Below are positions 43,891 through 53,177 of a stretch of DNA of 64,000 nucleotides, piece by piece (position 1 is the stretch's first letter; the number at the start of each line of letters is the position of its first letter). The position numbers and the translations under genes are program-made. Below the pieces are notes generated by a model. It saw only the letters and a program-made list of their open reading frames with translations, did not search any database and was not told where the DNA came from. Source of the stretch: Treponema sp. (GTDB taxonomy: Bacteria; Spirochaetota; Spirochaetia; Treponematales; Breznakiellaceae); NCBI GenBank assembly GCA_009777735.1, contig WRLF01000004.1, positions 99,925-163,924 on the forward strand, in the 5' to 3' direction.

Positions 43891-46443
43891 TTAACTATTA
43901 ACTTTTCTCTTTCCGCTCGTTTTTTTCCTGACAATGTCCTTGTCAAACAATAACACAAACGCGTCTTTGGCATTATCGACAAATTCGACTGTGATGGCAG
44001 TGCGGATATCCTTGTCAAGTTCTTCCCATTCACTGCGGTTATCGCAGGGCAATAAAACCTTTTCCATACCGTTGCGGATGGCGACAAGCAATTTTTCTTT
44101 CAAACCGCCAATGGGTAAAATACGCCCGGTAAGCGTAAGCTCGCCCGTCATGGCATAACCGGATCGCAACGGCTTTTGGCACAGGGTTGACAACAAAGAG
44201 GCGGCAATGGCAATGCCTGCGGAAGGGCCGTCTTTGGGAATGGCGCCTTCGGGAACATGGATGTGAAAATCGGTTTTACCTGCGTCTTTTACCTGATAGT
44301 TATAACTATCCTGTACGCTGCGAAGATAGGTCAGTGCAATACGGGCGCTTTCTTTCATCACGTCGCCGAGATTTCCCGTCATGGCAACTTCGCCGCTGCC
44401 TTCAAAACGGGTGCTTTCCACGGGTAGCATGGCGCCGCCGGTTTCTGTCCAGGCAAGACCGCAGCTTACCCCTACCCCCGGCTCACGGAATACAACATCG
44501 CTTTTATATTTCCGTCTGCCCAGCAGTTTTTCCAGCCCTTCGCTTTTAACAATTTTCTTAAAATCAGTAATGTGCTTGTCTTTGCCATATCCATTGGCGA
44601 CTGCCCGCCGTGCAATGCGCCGTATACAGCGGGAAATTTCCCGTTCAAGACCGCGAACACCGGATTCCATGGTCCAATAACGGATGATGCTCCTGATGGC
44701 GTCATCGGTAAAGCGGATATGCGCTTCCCAAAGGCCGTTTTCCGTCAGCGCCTTGGGAACAAGGAATTGTTTGGCGATTTCCAGTTTGTCATTTTCGCCA
44801 TAACCGGGAATGTCTATTATTTCCATACGATCAAGCAGGGGATACGGAATGCCGTGCAGGGAATTTGCCGTTGTTATGAACAGCACCCGTGAAAGATCAT
44901 AAGGCACTTCCATGTAATGATCGGTGAATGTTGCGTTTTGTTCAGGATCAAGCACTTCAAGCAGGGCGCTGGCAGGATCCCCCCGGAAATCGCTTGATAG
45001 TTTATCTATTTCGTCAAAAAGGATAACCGGATTCATGGTACCGGCTTTTTTCATTGACTGGATTATCCTGCCGGGCAGCGAGCCAACGTATGTTTTCCGG
45101 TGACCGCGAATCTCCGCCTCATCCCGCAAGCCCCCAAGCGAAATGCGGACAAAGCGCCGCCCCAATGCCCGCGCCACCGACTTGCCTAAGCTGGTCTTAC
45201 CCGTCCCCGGCGGCCCCACGAAGCAGAGAATTGGCCCTTTTATTGGGGACTGGGGTTCAGTATTCGGACTACCGGGAGTTAACCCGGAAGTTAGGTTATC
45301 TTTCTTACCACGATCCCTGGTCCCTGATCCCTGATCCCTGATCCCTGATCCCTGATCCCCACTTAGCAGCTGCCGCACTGCAATAAATTCCACAATGCGT
45401 TCTTTTGCCTTGCGCATGTTGAAATGGTCTTCGTCAAGTATACGCTGCGCTTCGTCAAGATCGCCCGAATCGGCGCTGTATTCGCTCCAGGGAAGATCGG
45501 TAATCCACTCAAGGTATGTGCGCAATACTCCGGCTTCGGGAGACAGGGGCTGTAGTTTGCGCAAACGGGCAATTTCCTTGCTTGTTTTTGCGATTACTTC
45601 CGGCGGAGGTTTTTTTTCGGCAATGTTTTTTTCAATATCGGCAAACTCGTCTTCTTTTTTATCCTTGCCCAGTTCTTTGTTAATTTCCTTGAGTTGTTCG
45701 TGCAGATAGTATTCGCGCTGGTGTTTATCTATGCGGCTTTTTACCTTGCCGGAAATATTTTTCTGAATGCCGAAAATTTCATTTTCACGTTCAAGCGTTT
45801 CCAGAACCGTCTCAAGCCGCTGCACAGCATCCGATATGGCAAGAAGTTCAATTTTTTTATCGGTTTTTATCTGAATAGCATTGCAAATAAGATTGGCAAG
45901 GCGTTCGGGGTTTTCAGCGCGTTCAACGGCAAGCAGCGTTTCCGACCCTACTTTTTTTGAAAGCTCGGCGTATTGGTTAAACGACCTTTGCACGGCGCGC
46001 AGAAGGGCAACATCCTGCGGGAACGGCGGATCGGCAAAAACACCCGCATTAATGGGCTCGACAGTAACAAGGGAATAATTCTCCTTTATGTGCGTCTCAA
46101 GGATTCTGGCACGATACTCTCCCTGCAGTACAAGCCGGAAAGTACCGTCAGGCAGTTTCAGGTGCTGAATGATTCTGACAACGGTGCCAAACGGCCAGGG
46201 CTCATCATTCGTTCTGATGCAGGCCGCAAACAACCGGTTATCACGGCGGAGAGCTTCTTCCAGCGCTGCCATTCCCGGCTGGGTAGTAATAAAAAACGGA
46301 ACGACGGTATTGGGGTACAGAACCAGATCACGCAGAGGGAGCAGGGTAAATTCTTCTGCCGATAGTACTCCGCCGGATTTTATTTTCAGCGCGGAAAGAA
46401 ACGACGAGAACCCGTTTTTTTTTGAGCTGCCGCCATGTTTCAA
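43891..46443 (-). CDS. lon: ATP-dependent protease Lon, with an unusual internal insertion
   Basis: 850 residues from a TTG at 46443, 2 bp after clpX. Lon degrades misfolded and regulatory proteins. N-terminal substrate-binding domain (LLPLRDLVLYPNTVVPFF); AAA module with Walker A GPPGTGKTSLGKS near 407 and Walker B VILFDEIDK; C-terminal protease with the catalytic Ser in PKDGPSAGIA and Lys in GLKEKLLVAIR. About 40 extra residues (about 360-400) lie just before the AAA domain where other Lons have only RGD(L)KGPIL; they include GDQGSGIRDQGSGTRDRG and are encoded by 7-bp DNA repeats. The frame is kept, so the enzyme could work. Last gene of the tig-clpP-clpX-lon operon. Confidence 0.92.
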   Translation of the reverse strand: MKHGGSSKKNGFSSFLSALKIKSGGVLSAEEFTLLPLRDLVLYPNTVVPFFITTQPGMAALEEALRRDNRLFAACIRTNDEPWPFGTVVRIIQHLKLPDGTFRLVLQGEYRARILETHIKENYSLVTVEPINAGVFADPPFPQDVALLRAVQRSFNQYAELSKKVGSETLLAVERAENPERLANLICNAIQIKTDKKIELLAISDAVQRLETVLETLERENEIFGIQKNISGKVKSRIDKHQREYYLHEQLKEINKELGKDKKEDEFADIEKNIAEKKPPPEVIAKTSKEIARLRKLQPLSPEAGVLRTYLEWITDLPWSEYSADSGDLDEAQRILDEDHFNMRKAKERIVEFIAVRQLLSGDQGSGIRDQGSGTRDRGKKDNLTSGLTPGSPNTEPQSPIKGPILCFVGPPGTGKTSLGKSVARALGRRFVRISLGGLRDEAEIRGHRKTYVGSLPGRIIQSMKKAGTMNPVILFDEIDKLSSDFRGDPASALLEVLDPEQNATFTDHYMEVPYDLSRVLFITTANSLHGIPYPLLDRMEIIDIPGYGENDKLEIAKQFLVPKALTENGLWEAHIRFTDDAIRSIIRYWTMESGVRGLEREISRCIRRIARRAVANGYGKDKHITDFKKIVKSEGLEKLLGRRKYKSDVVFREPGVGVSCGLAWTETGGAMLPVESTRFEGSGEVAMTGNLGDVMKESARIALTYLRSVQDSYNYQVKDAGKTDFHIHVPEGAIPKDGPSAGIAIAASLLSTLCQKPLRSGYAMTGELTLTGRILPIGGLKEKLLVAIRNGMEKVLLPCDNRSEWEELDKDIRTAITVEFVDNAKDAFVLLFDKDIVRKKTSGKRKVNS
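45240..45365. repeat. In-frame repeat insertion inside lon
   Basis: About 125 bp, a multiple of 3, inserted within lon. It includes seven tandem units of 7 bp (GATCCCT/ATCCCTG, 45311-45359), one unit variant (GTCCCTG), and near the other end a GGGGACTGGGG segment like the minisatellite at 61314-61395. Because the unit is 7 bp, the repeat reads through all frames and encodes a Gly/Ser/Arg/Asp-rich linker. Confidence 0.75.
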
Positions 46444-46445
46444 TT

Positions 46446-47696
46446 CTACGCGCTCTTTTGGAATAGCTGGATTTCCGGCACTTTTGAATGTTCAACAACA
46501 TCCTGGGTGATGGTCACCTGTTTGCTGCCCTTCATCGAAGGTATTTCAAACATGATATCCGTCATGAGCCGTTCAACAATGGCCCGCAAACCGCGCGCTC
46601 CGGTTTTTTGCTTTATCGCAGTGTCGGCAATCGCATCAATAGCCCCTTCCGTAAATTCCAGTACCACATCGTCATAAGCGAGTGAAGCCTGATATTGCTT
46701 GACAATGGCGTTATGCGGCTCTGTGATGATCCGCTTAAGTTCCTCCCGCCTGAGTTCCGCAAGACTCACCGTGATGGGAAGCCTGCCGATAAATTCGGGT
46801 ATCATGCCGAAGTGGATAAGGTCGTCCGGATGCAGCGCTTCGAATAATTCCTTGAGGCTTTTTTCTCCGCTGCCGGCTTCTGAACCAAACCCCAGGGGGT
46901 GCTGCACAACCCTTCGGGCAATCATTTTGTCAAGACCGACAAAAGCGCCGCCGCAGATGAACAGAATATTGGTAGTGTCAATGCGTATCAATTCCTGGTT
47001 GGGGTGTTTCCTTCCGCCCTGCGGCGGCACGGAAGCAACGGTTCCCTCAATAATTTTTAACAGCGCCTGCTGTACACCTTCACCGGACACATCGCGGGTT
47101 ATCGAAACATTTTCTCCCTTGCGGGCGATCTTGTCTATTTCATCTATGTAAATTATACCCCGTTCGGCGGCAGCGATATTCCCACCGGCATTCTGGATCA
47201 GTTTGAGGAGGATGTTTTCCACATCCTCGCCTACATAACCGGCTTCGGTCAGTGTGGTCGCGTCTACAATGGCAAAAGGCACCTTGAGCTTTTTGGCAAG
47301 TATTTTTGCAAGCAGGGTTTTACCTGTTCCGGTGGGGCCTATAAGCAGGACATTTGATTTTTCAATTTCGATTGTATTGCTTTTACTTTTAATGGGATTG
47401 GCAATGCGTTTGTAATGGTTATACACCGCAACAGACAGCGCCTTTTTCGCATCATCCTGCCCGACCACATACTGGTCAAGGTACAGTTTAATTTCCCGGG
47501 GCGTGGGTATATCACCGGTAAACTGGGATGAAAGTTCTTCGTCTTCATCGGAAAGTATTTTAAGGCATACTTCGACACATTCATCACAAATAAAAACATC
47601 GTTGGGTCCGGCGATGAGCCTGCGGGCCATGTCGGCGCTTTTTCCGCAAAACGAACAAACCCGCTCTGCTGCTGCTGTGTTTTTAAGCCGTGCCAT
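46446..47696 (-). CDS. clpX: ClpX, unfoldase subunit of the ClpXP protease
   Basis: 416 residues. N-terminal zinc-binding domain with CSFCGKS and [11 protein letters not shown]+ domain with Walker [13 protein letters not shown] and Walker [10 protein letters not shown], and the [16 protein letters not shown] loop before the C-domain. The LGF/IGF-type ClpP-binding loop is present as [10 protein letters not shown]. ClpX hexamers unfold tagged proteins and feed them to ClpP. Overlaps the clpP 3' end by 14 bp; GAGGGAG precedes its ATG. Confidence 0.96.
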   Translation of the reverse strand: MARLKNTAAAERVCSFCGKSADMARRLIAGPNDVFICDECVEVCLKILSDEDEELSSQFTGDIPTPREIKLYLDQYVVGQDDAKKALSVAVYNHYKRIANPIKSKSNTIEIEKSNVLLIGPTGTGKTLLAKILAKKLKVPFAIVDATTLTEAGYVGEDVENILLKLIQNAGGNIAAAERGIIYIDEIDKIARKGENVSITRDVSGEGVQQALLKIIEGTVASVPPQGGRKHPNQELIRIDTTNILFICGGAFVGLDKMIARRVVQHPLGFGSEAGSGEKSLKELFEALHPDDLIHFGMIPEFIGRLPITVSLAELRREELKRIITEPHNAIVKQYQASLAYDDVVLEFTEGAIDAIADTAIKQKTGARGLRAIVERLMTDIMFEIPSMKGSKQVTITQDVVEHSKVPEIQLFQKSA

Positions 47697-48294
47697 TTTT
47701 CTCCCTCGTTAAAATGCGATCTGCTACGCCATAAGTCACGGCATCTTCCGCCGACATATAAAAATCCCGCTCCATATCGGCGGCAATTTTTTCCGGTGTC
47801 TTTCCCGTGTGTTTTGCAAAATAATCAATAGTCATTTTTTTTAAGCGGATAATTTCTTTGGACTGTATGCCAATATCCCGTGCCTGCCCCGATGCGCCGC
47901 CCCAGGGCTGGTGAATCAACATTCGTGCCGAAGGAAGGACGAGACGCTTGCCGGGCGCACCTGCCGCGACAATGAGCGCCGCCATACTTGCCGCCTGCCC
48001 CATACAGATCGTCTGCACATCGGACTTTACATACTGCATGGTATCGTAAATGGCAAGGCCTGCAGTCACCGATCCTCCGGGCGAATTTATATACAGGTTA
48101 ATGTCTTTTTCCGTATCCTGACCGTCCAGAAACAGGAGCTGTGCGACAACCAGGTCTGCGTTAAGATCATTTATTTCTCCGTCAATAAACACAATCCTGT
48201 CTTTAAGGAGCCGGGAAAAAATGTCATAAGACCGCTCCCCGGCGCCGGTCTGCTCAACAACAATGGGAACGAGATTGCTCATTTGCTCTATCAT
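47683..48294 (-). CDS. clpP: ClpP protease subunit
   Basis: 203 residues. Serine protease chamber of ClpXP. Catalytic Ser in [10 protein letters not shown], His in [10 protein letters not shown], and Asp in [12 protein letters not shown] are all present. The start at 48294 gives a four-residue N-terminal extension; an ATG 12 bp downstream would give the more common [11 protein letters not shown] beginning. Lies between tig (8 bp) and clpX (overlap). Confidence 0.96.
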   Translation of the reverse strand: MIEQMSNLVPIVVEQTGAGERSYDIFSRLLKDRIVFIDGEINDLNADLVVAQLLFLDGQDTEKDINLYINSPGGSVTAGLAIYDTMQYVKSDVQTICMGQAASMAALIVAAGAPGKRLVLPSARMLIHQPWGGASGQARDIGIQSKEIIRLKKMTIDYFAKHTGKTPEKIAADMERDFYMSAEDAVTYGVADRILTREKNGTA

Positions 48295-48302
48295 ACTACA
48301 AT

Positions 48303-49631
48303 TTACCTGTTTTTTTCCACAACGTCCAGATAATTCATCCGGGAACCTGTTTTTATGGTATTTTCCGCTATCAGCATAGCAAACATCCTGCGTTCTTTTA
48401 TCTCTTCTTTGATGTATTCCAGAGCATTACCCTCACCGTAGCGTTGTTCTGTTTCTTCAAGGGACTCACCCGAACTGGCGGCTATCGCTTCCATTTCCTT
48501 GCCGATATCCTCATCGCTTGCCTCAATTTGCTGCTCTTCCATGAGGTTTTCAAGAATAAGCCGGGAATGGAGCGCTTTTTCCGCCGACGGCCGCCATTGT
48601 CCCTGAATATCTTCAAGCCCCTGGCCGTCATGAGCAAGTAATTGCATAAGTTTGGCGGTATCAACGCCAAAACGCCTTGCCAGATTACGCAAACGGCCGT
48701 CTAGTTCTACTCTGACCATGGATTCAGGGAGGACTACGGGGGTATTTTCCATTATTTTTTCGAGTATATTGTTGATTTTGATCTCTTCCAGGCGCTGTTT
48801 GAGGTTTTGTTCCAGCCGTTCTCGTATATTGTTTTTCAGATCATCGAGGGTTTGGAATTTTTCATCAACGTCCTGGGCCAAGTCATCGTCCAGATCGGGG
48901 AGTTTTTTTTCTTTGAGTTCTTTCAGCGTAACCCTCATTTTTTTCGTCTTGGTAAATTCTCTGGTTTCGCCTTTCTTCATCCCGATAATATCATCATCAA
49001 ACATAGTGGTATTTTGCACATTACCCAGGGTAAAAGTAAAATCTTCCCTGGTGGTATCGGGCACTACACCGCCGTTTTCATCCAGTTCGCAGTGGGTTAT
49101 TGTTACCACATCACCGGTTTGCGCCTCAGCATTATCATCCCGGTCAAGGACAAATGAATTACGTTCCCGCACCTCTTCCAGTTCGCGGGTTAGATCTTCT
49201 TCGGTCACTGCCGCATCGGGGACTTCCACTTCAAGCCCCTTCCACTGACCGACGGTTACTTTTGGCAGCACGTCATAAATAAGGGAAAAGCTTAAATCCT
49301 TGTCAAAGTCAAGTTTCAGGTCTTCTTCCTGAAGCTGGGGTTGTGAATACGGCAGCGGCCGTTCGTCCCTTGGCAGGTTTTCATCGTCAAATACTTCGCC
49401 CACTGCCTTTTCGACGATCTTTCCCAGCGCTTCGCCCTTGAGCGCCTCGCCAAATTTCCGTTCCAGGACATCCTGCGGCACCTTTCCTTTGCGAAAGCCC
49501 GGTAATTGAATGTTTTTGGCATAATCTTTGATTAGATCATGGTACTGGGACTGTACGTCTTCTTTAGGGATGGTCAAATTGATTTTGACATTTGATTTTT
49601 CCAGCCGGGTGATTTCTTTCGTTACGGACAC
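48303..49631 (-). CDS. tig: Trigger factor, ribosome-bound chaperone and PPIase
   Basis: 442 residues from GTG at 49631, with GAGGA 8 bp before it. An upstream in-frame ATG at 49709 lies inside tRNA-Leu and is rejected. N-terminal ribosome-binding domain with the signature [14 protein letters not shown]-type PPIase domain (about 165-250, [16 protein letters not shown]); helical C-terminal chaperone domain. It binds nascent chains at the tunnel exit. First protein gene of the quality-control operon, 41 bp after tRNA-Leu. Confidence 0.94.
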   Translation of the reverse strand: MSVTKEITRLEKSNVKINLTIPKEDVQSQYHDLIKDYAKNIQLPGFRKGKVPQDVLERKFGEALKGEALGKIVEKAVGEVFDDENLPRDERPLPYSQPQLQEEDLKLDFDKDLSFSLIYDVLPKVTVGQWKGLEVEVPDAAVTEEDLTRELEEVRERNSFVLDRDDNAEAQTGDVVTITHCELDENGGVVPDTTREDFTFTLGNVQNTTMFDDDIIGMKKGETREFTKTKKMRVTLKELKEKKLPDLDDDLAQDVDEKFQTLDDLKNNIRERLEQNLKQRLEEIKINNILEKIMENTPVVLPESMVRVELDGRLRNLARRFGVDTAKLMQLLAHDGQGLEDIQGQWRPSAEKALHSRLILENLMEEQQIEASDEDIGKEMEAIAASSGESLEETEQRYGEGNALEYIKEEIKERRMFAMLIAENTIKTGSRMNYLDVVEKNR

Positions 49632-49671
49632 TGTATTTTCCTCGTGAATAATAAATATACTGTGAAAAGCC

Positions 49672-49752
<81 letters not shown>

Positions 49753-49761
49753 TTATATGGC

Positions 49762-49790
49762 AGTGTATCTTGTAGTTAATAGTGTGTCAA
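49762..49790 (-). promoter_or_regulatory. Promoter of tRNA-Leu (and possibly tig-clpP-clpX-lon)
   Basis: Minus strand TTGACA (49790-49785), 17 bp, TACACT (49767-49762), 10 bp before the tRNA. No separate promoter is evident between the tRNA and tig. Confidence 0.6.
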
Positions 49791-49820
49791 TGGCAATGCT
49801 TGAAAATGTTTTTCCCTTGC

Positions 49821-49901
49821 AGAGGAAAAAGTATTGATAATTTGAAGTTTTTCCCCTATAGAGGAAATAGTATTGATAATTTGAAGTTTTTCCCCTATAA
49901 T
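49821..49901 (+). promoter_or_regulatory. Duplicated 39-bp promoter cassette of the AAA/DUF4143 gene
   Basis: Two tandem copies (49821-49859, 49860-49898) differing at one base, with a partial third copy upstream (49801-49825). Each copy contains TTGATA-N17-TATA; the second reads TTGATA (49873-49878), 17 bp, TATAAT (49896-49901). The spacer ends in TTTGAAGTTTTTCCCC. A similar element lies at 56041-56074. The ATG is 20 bp from the proximal -10. Confidence 0.7.
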
Positions 49902-49921
49902 TACTCTACAGGGAGATTACA

Positions 49922-51139
49922 ATGATCCAACGGACTCAATATATGGAACGTCTAAAATCCTTCAAGGATACTAAACTGATAAAAGTAATAACCGGGCTTA
50001 GACGCTGCGGAAAGTCTACGTTGCTGCAATTGCTTAAGCAGGAACTGCTGGAATCAGGTATTGCTGCCGGCCATATCATTGACATTAACTTTGAATTGAT
50101 GGCTTATGACGAAATCCGGGATTACCGCCGGTTATATAAACTAGTGAGAGAAATGATCCCATCCAGGGGAAAGTGTTATGTACTGCTTGATGAGGTTCAG
50201 CAGGTAAATCAATGGGAAAAAGCGGTAAACAGTCTGAGTATAGAGACTGATATTGATGTTGATATGTATGTTACCGGATCAAATGCATATATGCTGTCAT
50301 CTGACATTTCCACCCTGCTGTCAGGACGTTATGTGGAAATAAAAATGCTGCCGCTTTCATTTAAAGAGTACCTGTTGTTTGACCATCTTCCGGCTGATAT
50401 GTCTGTTGAAGATAAATTCCGGCAGTACATAAAATACGGCTGTCTGCCTGCTGTTACAACCTTGCCGCAGGAAGATAATATAATCAATGAATTCTTACGG
50501 GGGATCTACAATACCGTCATTATCAAGGATGTGGTGGCAAGAAGCAATAACAGGAATGTAGAATTGCTGGAGAAAATTGTTCGATATATTATCAGTAATA
50601 CCGGCAATATCATCTCATCAAATAAAATAAGCGGTTTTTTAAGTTCTCAGGGAAAAGGGGAGACCGTTAAATCTGCAACAATTACATCTTACCTTGCCAC
50701 TCTGGAAAAAGCGTATATTGTCTATCAGGCAGATCGTTTTGATATCAAAGGCAAAGAGCAGCTAAAAACACTGTCAAAGTTCTATGTAACTGATACGGGT
50801 ATCCGTAACATGCTTATGGGTTATTCAGACGGCGATATGGGGCATGTGCTGGAAACTATTGTTTACTTTGAATTGCTGCGCCGCGGCTATCAGGTGTTCA
50901 TCGGTAAATGGTACGACAGCGAGGTGGATTTTCTGGCCATCAGGCAAAATACCCGGAAGTACTTTCAAGTCACGCTAAGTTTGATGGACGAAAGCGTAAA
51001 AAAAAGGGAAATTGCCCCTCTTGCAACAATCCGCGATAATTATGAAAAAACCATATTGTCAATGGACAAAACATATATTACCGATCATGAAGGCATTGTA
51101 TTCAGGAATATTATCGACTTCCTGCTGTCAAGTAAGTAA
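49922..51139 (+). CDS. AAA ATPase with DUF4143 domain
   Basis: 405 residues. N-terminal AAA_14-type ATPase: Walker [11 protein letters not shown] near 32, Walker [10 protein letters not shown], sensor region [11 protein letters not shown]-terminal DUF4143 domain (about 200-400), a PD-(D/E)XK nuclease-like fold, with [24 protein letters not shown] and SEVDFLA. These proteins are widespread orphan genes that vary between strains; nuclease or toxin-like roles have been suggested but not proved. The 3' end overlaps the csrA 3' end by 12 bp. GGGAG precedes the ATG. Confidence 0.9.
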   Translation: MIQRTQYMERLKSFKDTKLIKVITGLRRCGKSTLLQLLKQELLESGIAAGHIIDINFELMAYDEIRDYRRLYKLVREMIPSRGKCYVLLDEVQQVNQWEKAVNSLSIETDIDVDMYVTGSNAYMLSSDISTLLSGRYVEIKMLPLSFKEYLLFDHLPADMSVEDKFRQYIKYGCLPAVTTLPQEDNIINEFLRGIYNTVIIKDVVARSNNRNVELLEKIVRYIISNTGNIISSNKISGFLSSQGKGETVKSATITSYLATLEKAYIVYQADRFDIKGKEQLKTLSKFYVTDTGIRNMLMGYSDGDMGHVLETIVYFELLRRGYQVFIGKWYDSEVDFLAIRQNTRKYFQVTLSLMDESVKKREIAPLATIRDNYEKTILSMDKTYITDHEGIVFRNIIDFLLSSK

Positions 51140-51382
51140 ACTTAATGTTGCCTGTTCCTGTTTGGGTACGCCAAAATCCACGATGGGCAGGACAGGTTTT
51201 GATTCGGCGGCGGCTTTGTTTTCCGCTATAATTGCATCATACACTTCCTGGCGGAACACTTTTACTGTTTTGGGGGCATCAACGCCGATACGTACCTGTT
51301 CGCCGCGGACTTCAATAATGGAGACGGAAATGTTGTCTCCTATCATGATTTTTTCGTTGACTTTTCTGGATAGTATGAGCAT
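51128..51382 (-). CDS. csrA: Carbon storage regulator CsrA
   Basis: 84 residues. RNA-binding dimer that represses translation by binding GGA motifs, in many flagellated bacteria mainly on flagellin mRNA. Core [18 protein letters not shown] then [19 protein letters not shown] is canonical; a longer tail of about 25 residues follows, as in other spirochaetes. Its ATG overlaps the fliW stop by one base, so the two are coupled. FliW antagonises CsrA, linking flagellin secretion to synthesis. Confidence 0.95.
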   Translation of the reverse strand: MLILSRKVNEKIMIGDNISVSIIEVRGEQVRIGVDAPKTVKVFRQEVYDAIIAENKAAAESKPVLPIVDFGVPKQEQATLSLLT

Positions 51383-51852
51383 TAATTTGTCCCCAACGGC
51401 TCCGAAGGAGACGACGACTCCGGAGACGACAGTTCCGCCATAATGTCATGCTTTGTTTTCCAGCGGTTGTCAGCCAGTACAGCCTGTTTACCGGTTCTGT
51501 TTTCACGGTTAATAACAATCGGGCCCTGAAGATTTGCGGTCATGGAACTGCCGTCAGCCGGTATAGTGACAATTGAAAAAATAAGGGCTTTTTCAGGTAA
51601 ATCTATGTCAATCTCGGCCAGTTCTTCATTGCTGATATTAACTTCGTAGTCAGGCCTGAACAGGAACGGATTGAGCAGTACAAATGCAACCTCTTCTACT
51701 TCCATGGACTGGAGCCAGTAAAACGGCTGACGTTCAGCATCAAGGAGGAGATAATCGTGTAATGTTTCAAAACCAAAGAGCCCTTCGGGAAATACAATTT
51801 TTTGACGCTCGTCAACATCAATTAAACCGTAAGCCTTGGTAGCAACTTTCAA
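51382..51852 (-). CDS. fliW: Flagellar assembly factor FliW
   Basis: 156 residues from a TTG at 51852. GAGGAG abuts the ATG at 51858 with no spacing, but stands 6 bp before this TTG, and the resulting MKVATKAYG start fits FliW N-termini better. Conserved [37 protein letters not shown] and [15 protein letters not shown] are present. FliW binds flagellin or CsrA; when flagellin is exported, free FliW inhibits CsrA. Lies between flgL and csrA as in other treponemes. Confidence 0.92.
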   Translation of the reverse strand: MKVATKAYGLIDVDERQKIVFPEGLFGFETLHDYLLLDAERQPFYWLQSMEVEEVAFVLLNPFLFRPDYEVNISNEELAEIDIDLPEKALIFSIVTIPADGSSMTANLQGPIVINRENRTGKQAVLADNRWKTKHDIMAELSSPESSSPSEPLGTN

Positions 51853-51879
51853 AATCATCTCCTCAAACGAAACGGAGTC

Positions 51880-53133
51880 CTATCGGAGAAAATCAAGAAG
51901 CGTTGTCGGTATTGTACGCGCGGCAGTCTGAAGAGTCGCTCTGTGTGCAAAATCCAGCATTCGGAGGTCGGTAGCCGCAGTGGTCATATCTACAGACGAG
52001 ACACGGGCAAGGTTTGATGTTACATCGGGTATCTCACGGTTAATCCGCTGCCACACCATTTCTGCGCGTTCCTGACGGCTGCCTATATCCGCTATACGTG
52101 CTGTCAGGTTGCCGATGGCAAGGTCCATGCCTGCAATTCCCTGGCTGCCGATAAAATCATAATCACCCCGGAATAAAGCGTCACGCAGACGTACCATCAT
52201 ATCGAACATCGAACCGCCGGAAACCCGTGAACGGGTTGTATCCCAATTAGGCGCATTGTTTTGCATATTCCCCAGGATAATCCCCAGGTCTCTCATAACC
52301 GTTGCCCCTTCGGCACCGTCTTCAATGCGGATAAGGTGGGGGTTTGTCCCTTCCAGCATGAGTCCTCTGGTGTAAGGATCAACGGATGCTTTTACCGGCG
52401 CCGGTGAATCGTTTATTTTTGCAACAATCGAAGGCAATGTATCTCCGGGAGTCACCTTTATTTCAACACCGTCTATAAAAAAAGAGCCGTGTTCATTAAC
52501 CCGGTAATTCGCTGCATTGACATTGGAGAAAATGTTCATTCTTTCTGCCCAAAATAATTCTCCTCCGCCAATATCAAGGTCAATAAAGGAACGATCGCTG
52601 ATTTCGGTACGTCGTGTAGCGCCGGCACCCCGGTATTCTACCCTGACAACCATGCTTTCACCGCCGCCTTCAACCATACCTTCCACGAGGCGGAAAGGCT
52701 CGGTAAATGCCTTATCACCGGCAAACAACTGCTTGCCGTCAGGCCCTGTTGCGTTAGAAATAGCGGCCAGTTCCTTGATAAGTTCATTAATTTCCATAGC
52801 CATTAATTTTTGATCTTCGGCTGTCCATGTACCATTCGCTCCCTGAACCGCAAGCTCACGGGTGCGCTGCATGATGCCTATAGCCTCATTCACATACGCC
52901 TGCACAATATTGTAATGGTCCTTTGCGTACTGGGTATTATTTTCAAAACGCGAAAGCCGTGCCAGATAGGATTCATACCGTACCGCATGCGCGGCAGCCA
53001 AAGGATCATCCCGCAGCTCGTTAATCCTGCTCTGTGATGAAATTTGATTGTTTAGCTTTGCAAGCCTTGCTTCCTGCTGCCTCAGATAAAACTGCGTATC
53101 TGTATGCGGCATATCACTCGAAATTCTTCTCAT
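51880..53133 (-). CDS. flgL: Flagellar hook-associated protein FlgL (HAP3)
   Basis: 417 residues. N- and C-terminal helices match the flagellin/FlgL pattern (LAKLNNQISSQSRINELRDD near the start; LARVSSVDMTTAATDLRMLD near the end). The central variable domain forms the junction surface. FlgL links FlgK to the filament, which in spirochaetes lies in the periplasm. 44 bp after flgK. Confidence 0.92.
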   Translation of the reverse strand: MRRISSDMPHTDTQFYLRQQEARLAKLNNQISSQSRINELRDDPLAAAHAVRYESYLARLSRFENNTQYAKDHYNIVQAYVNEAIGIMQRTRELAVQGANGTWTAEDQKLMAMEINELIKELAAISNATGPDGKQLFAGDKAFTEPFRLVEGMVEGGGESMVVRVEYRGAGATRRTEISDRSFIDLDIGGGELFWAERMNIFSNVNAANYRVNEHGSFFIDGVEIKVTPGDTLPSIVAKINDSPAPVKASVDPYTRGLMLEGTNPHLIRIEDGAEGATVMRDLGIILGNMQNNAPNWDTTRSRVSGGSMFDMMVRLRDALFRGDYDFIGSQGIAGMDLAIGNLTARIADIGSRQERAEMVWQRINREIPDVTSNLARVSSVDMTTAATDLRMLDFAHRATLQTAARTIPTTLLDFLR

Positions 53134-53177
53134 ACTCTACACTCCTTGTTATTTTTTTGTACATCCATGTACAACTA

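Noticed and set aside
45240..45365. Lon insertion considered as a CRISPR array or an intein
   Set aside because: Units are only 7 bp without unique spacers, and there are no intein splice motifs.
48652..49248. Ser/Arg-rich ORF opposite the trigger factor gene
   Set aside because: Low-complexity antisense translation of Glu/Asp/Lys-rich tig; no independent signals.
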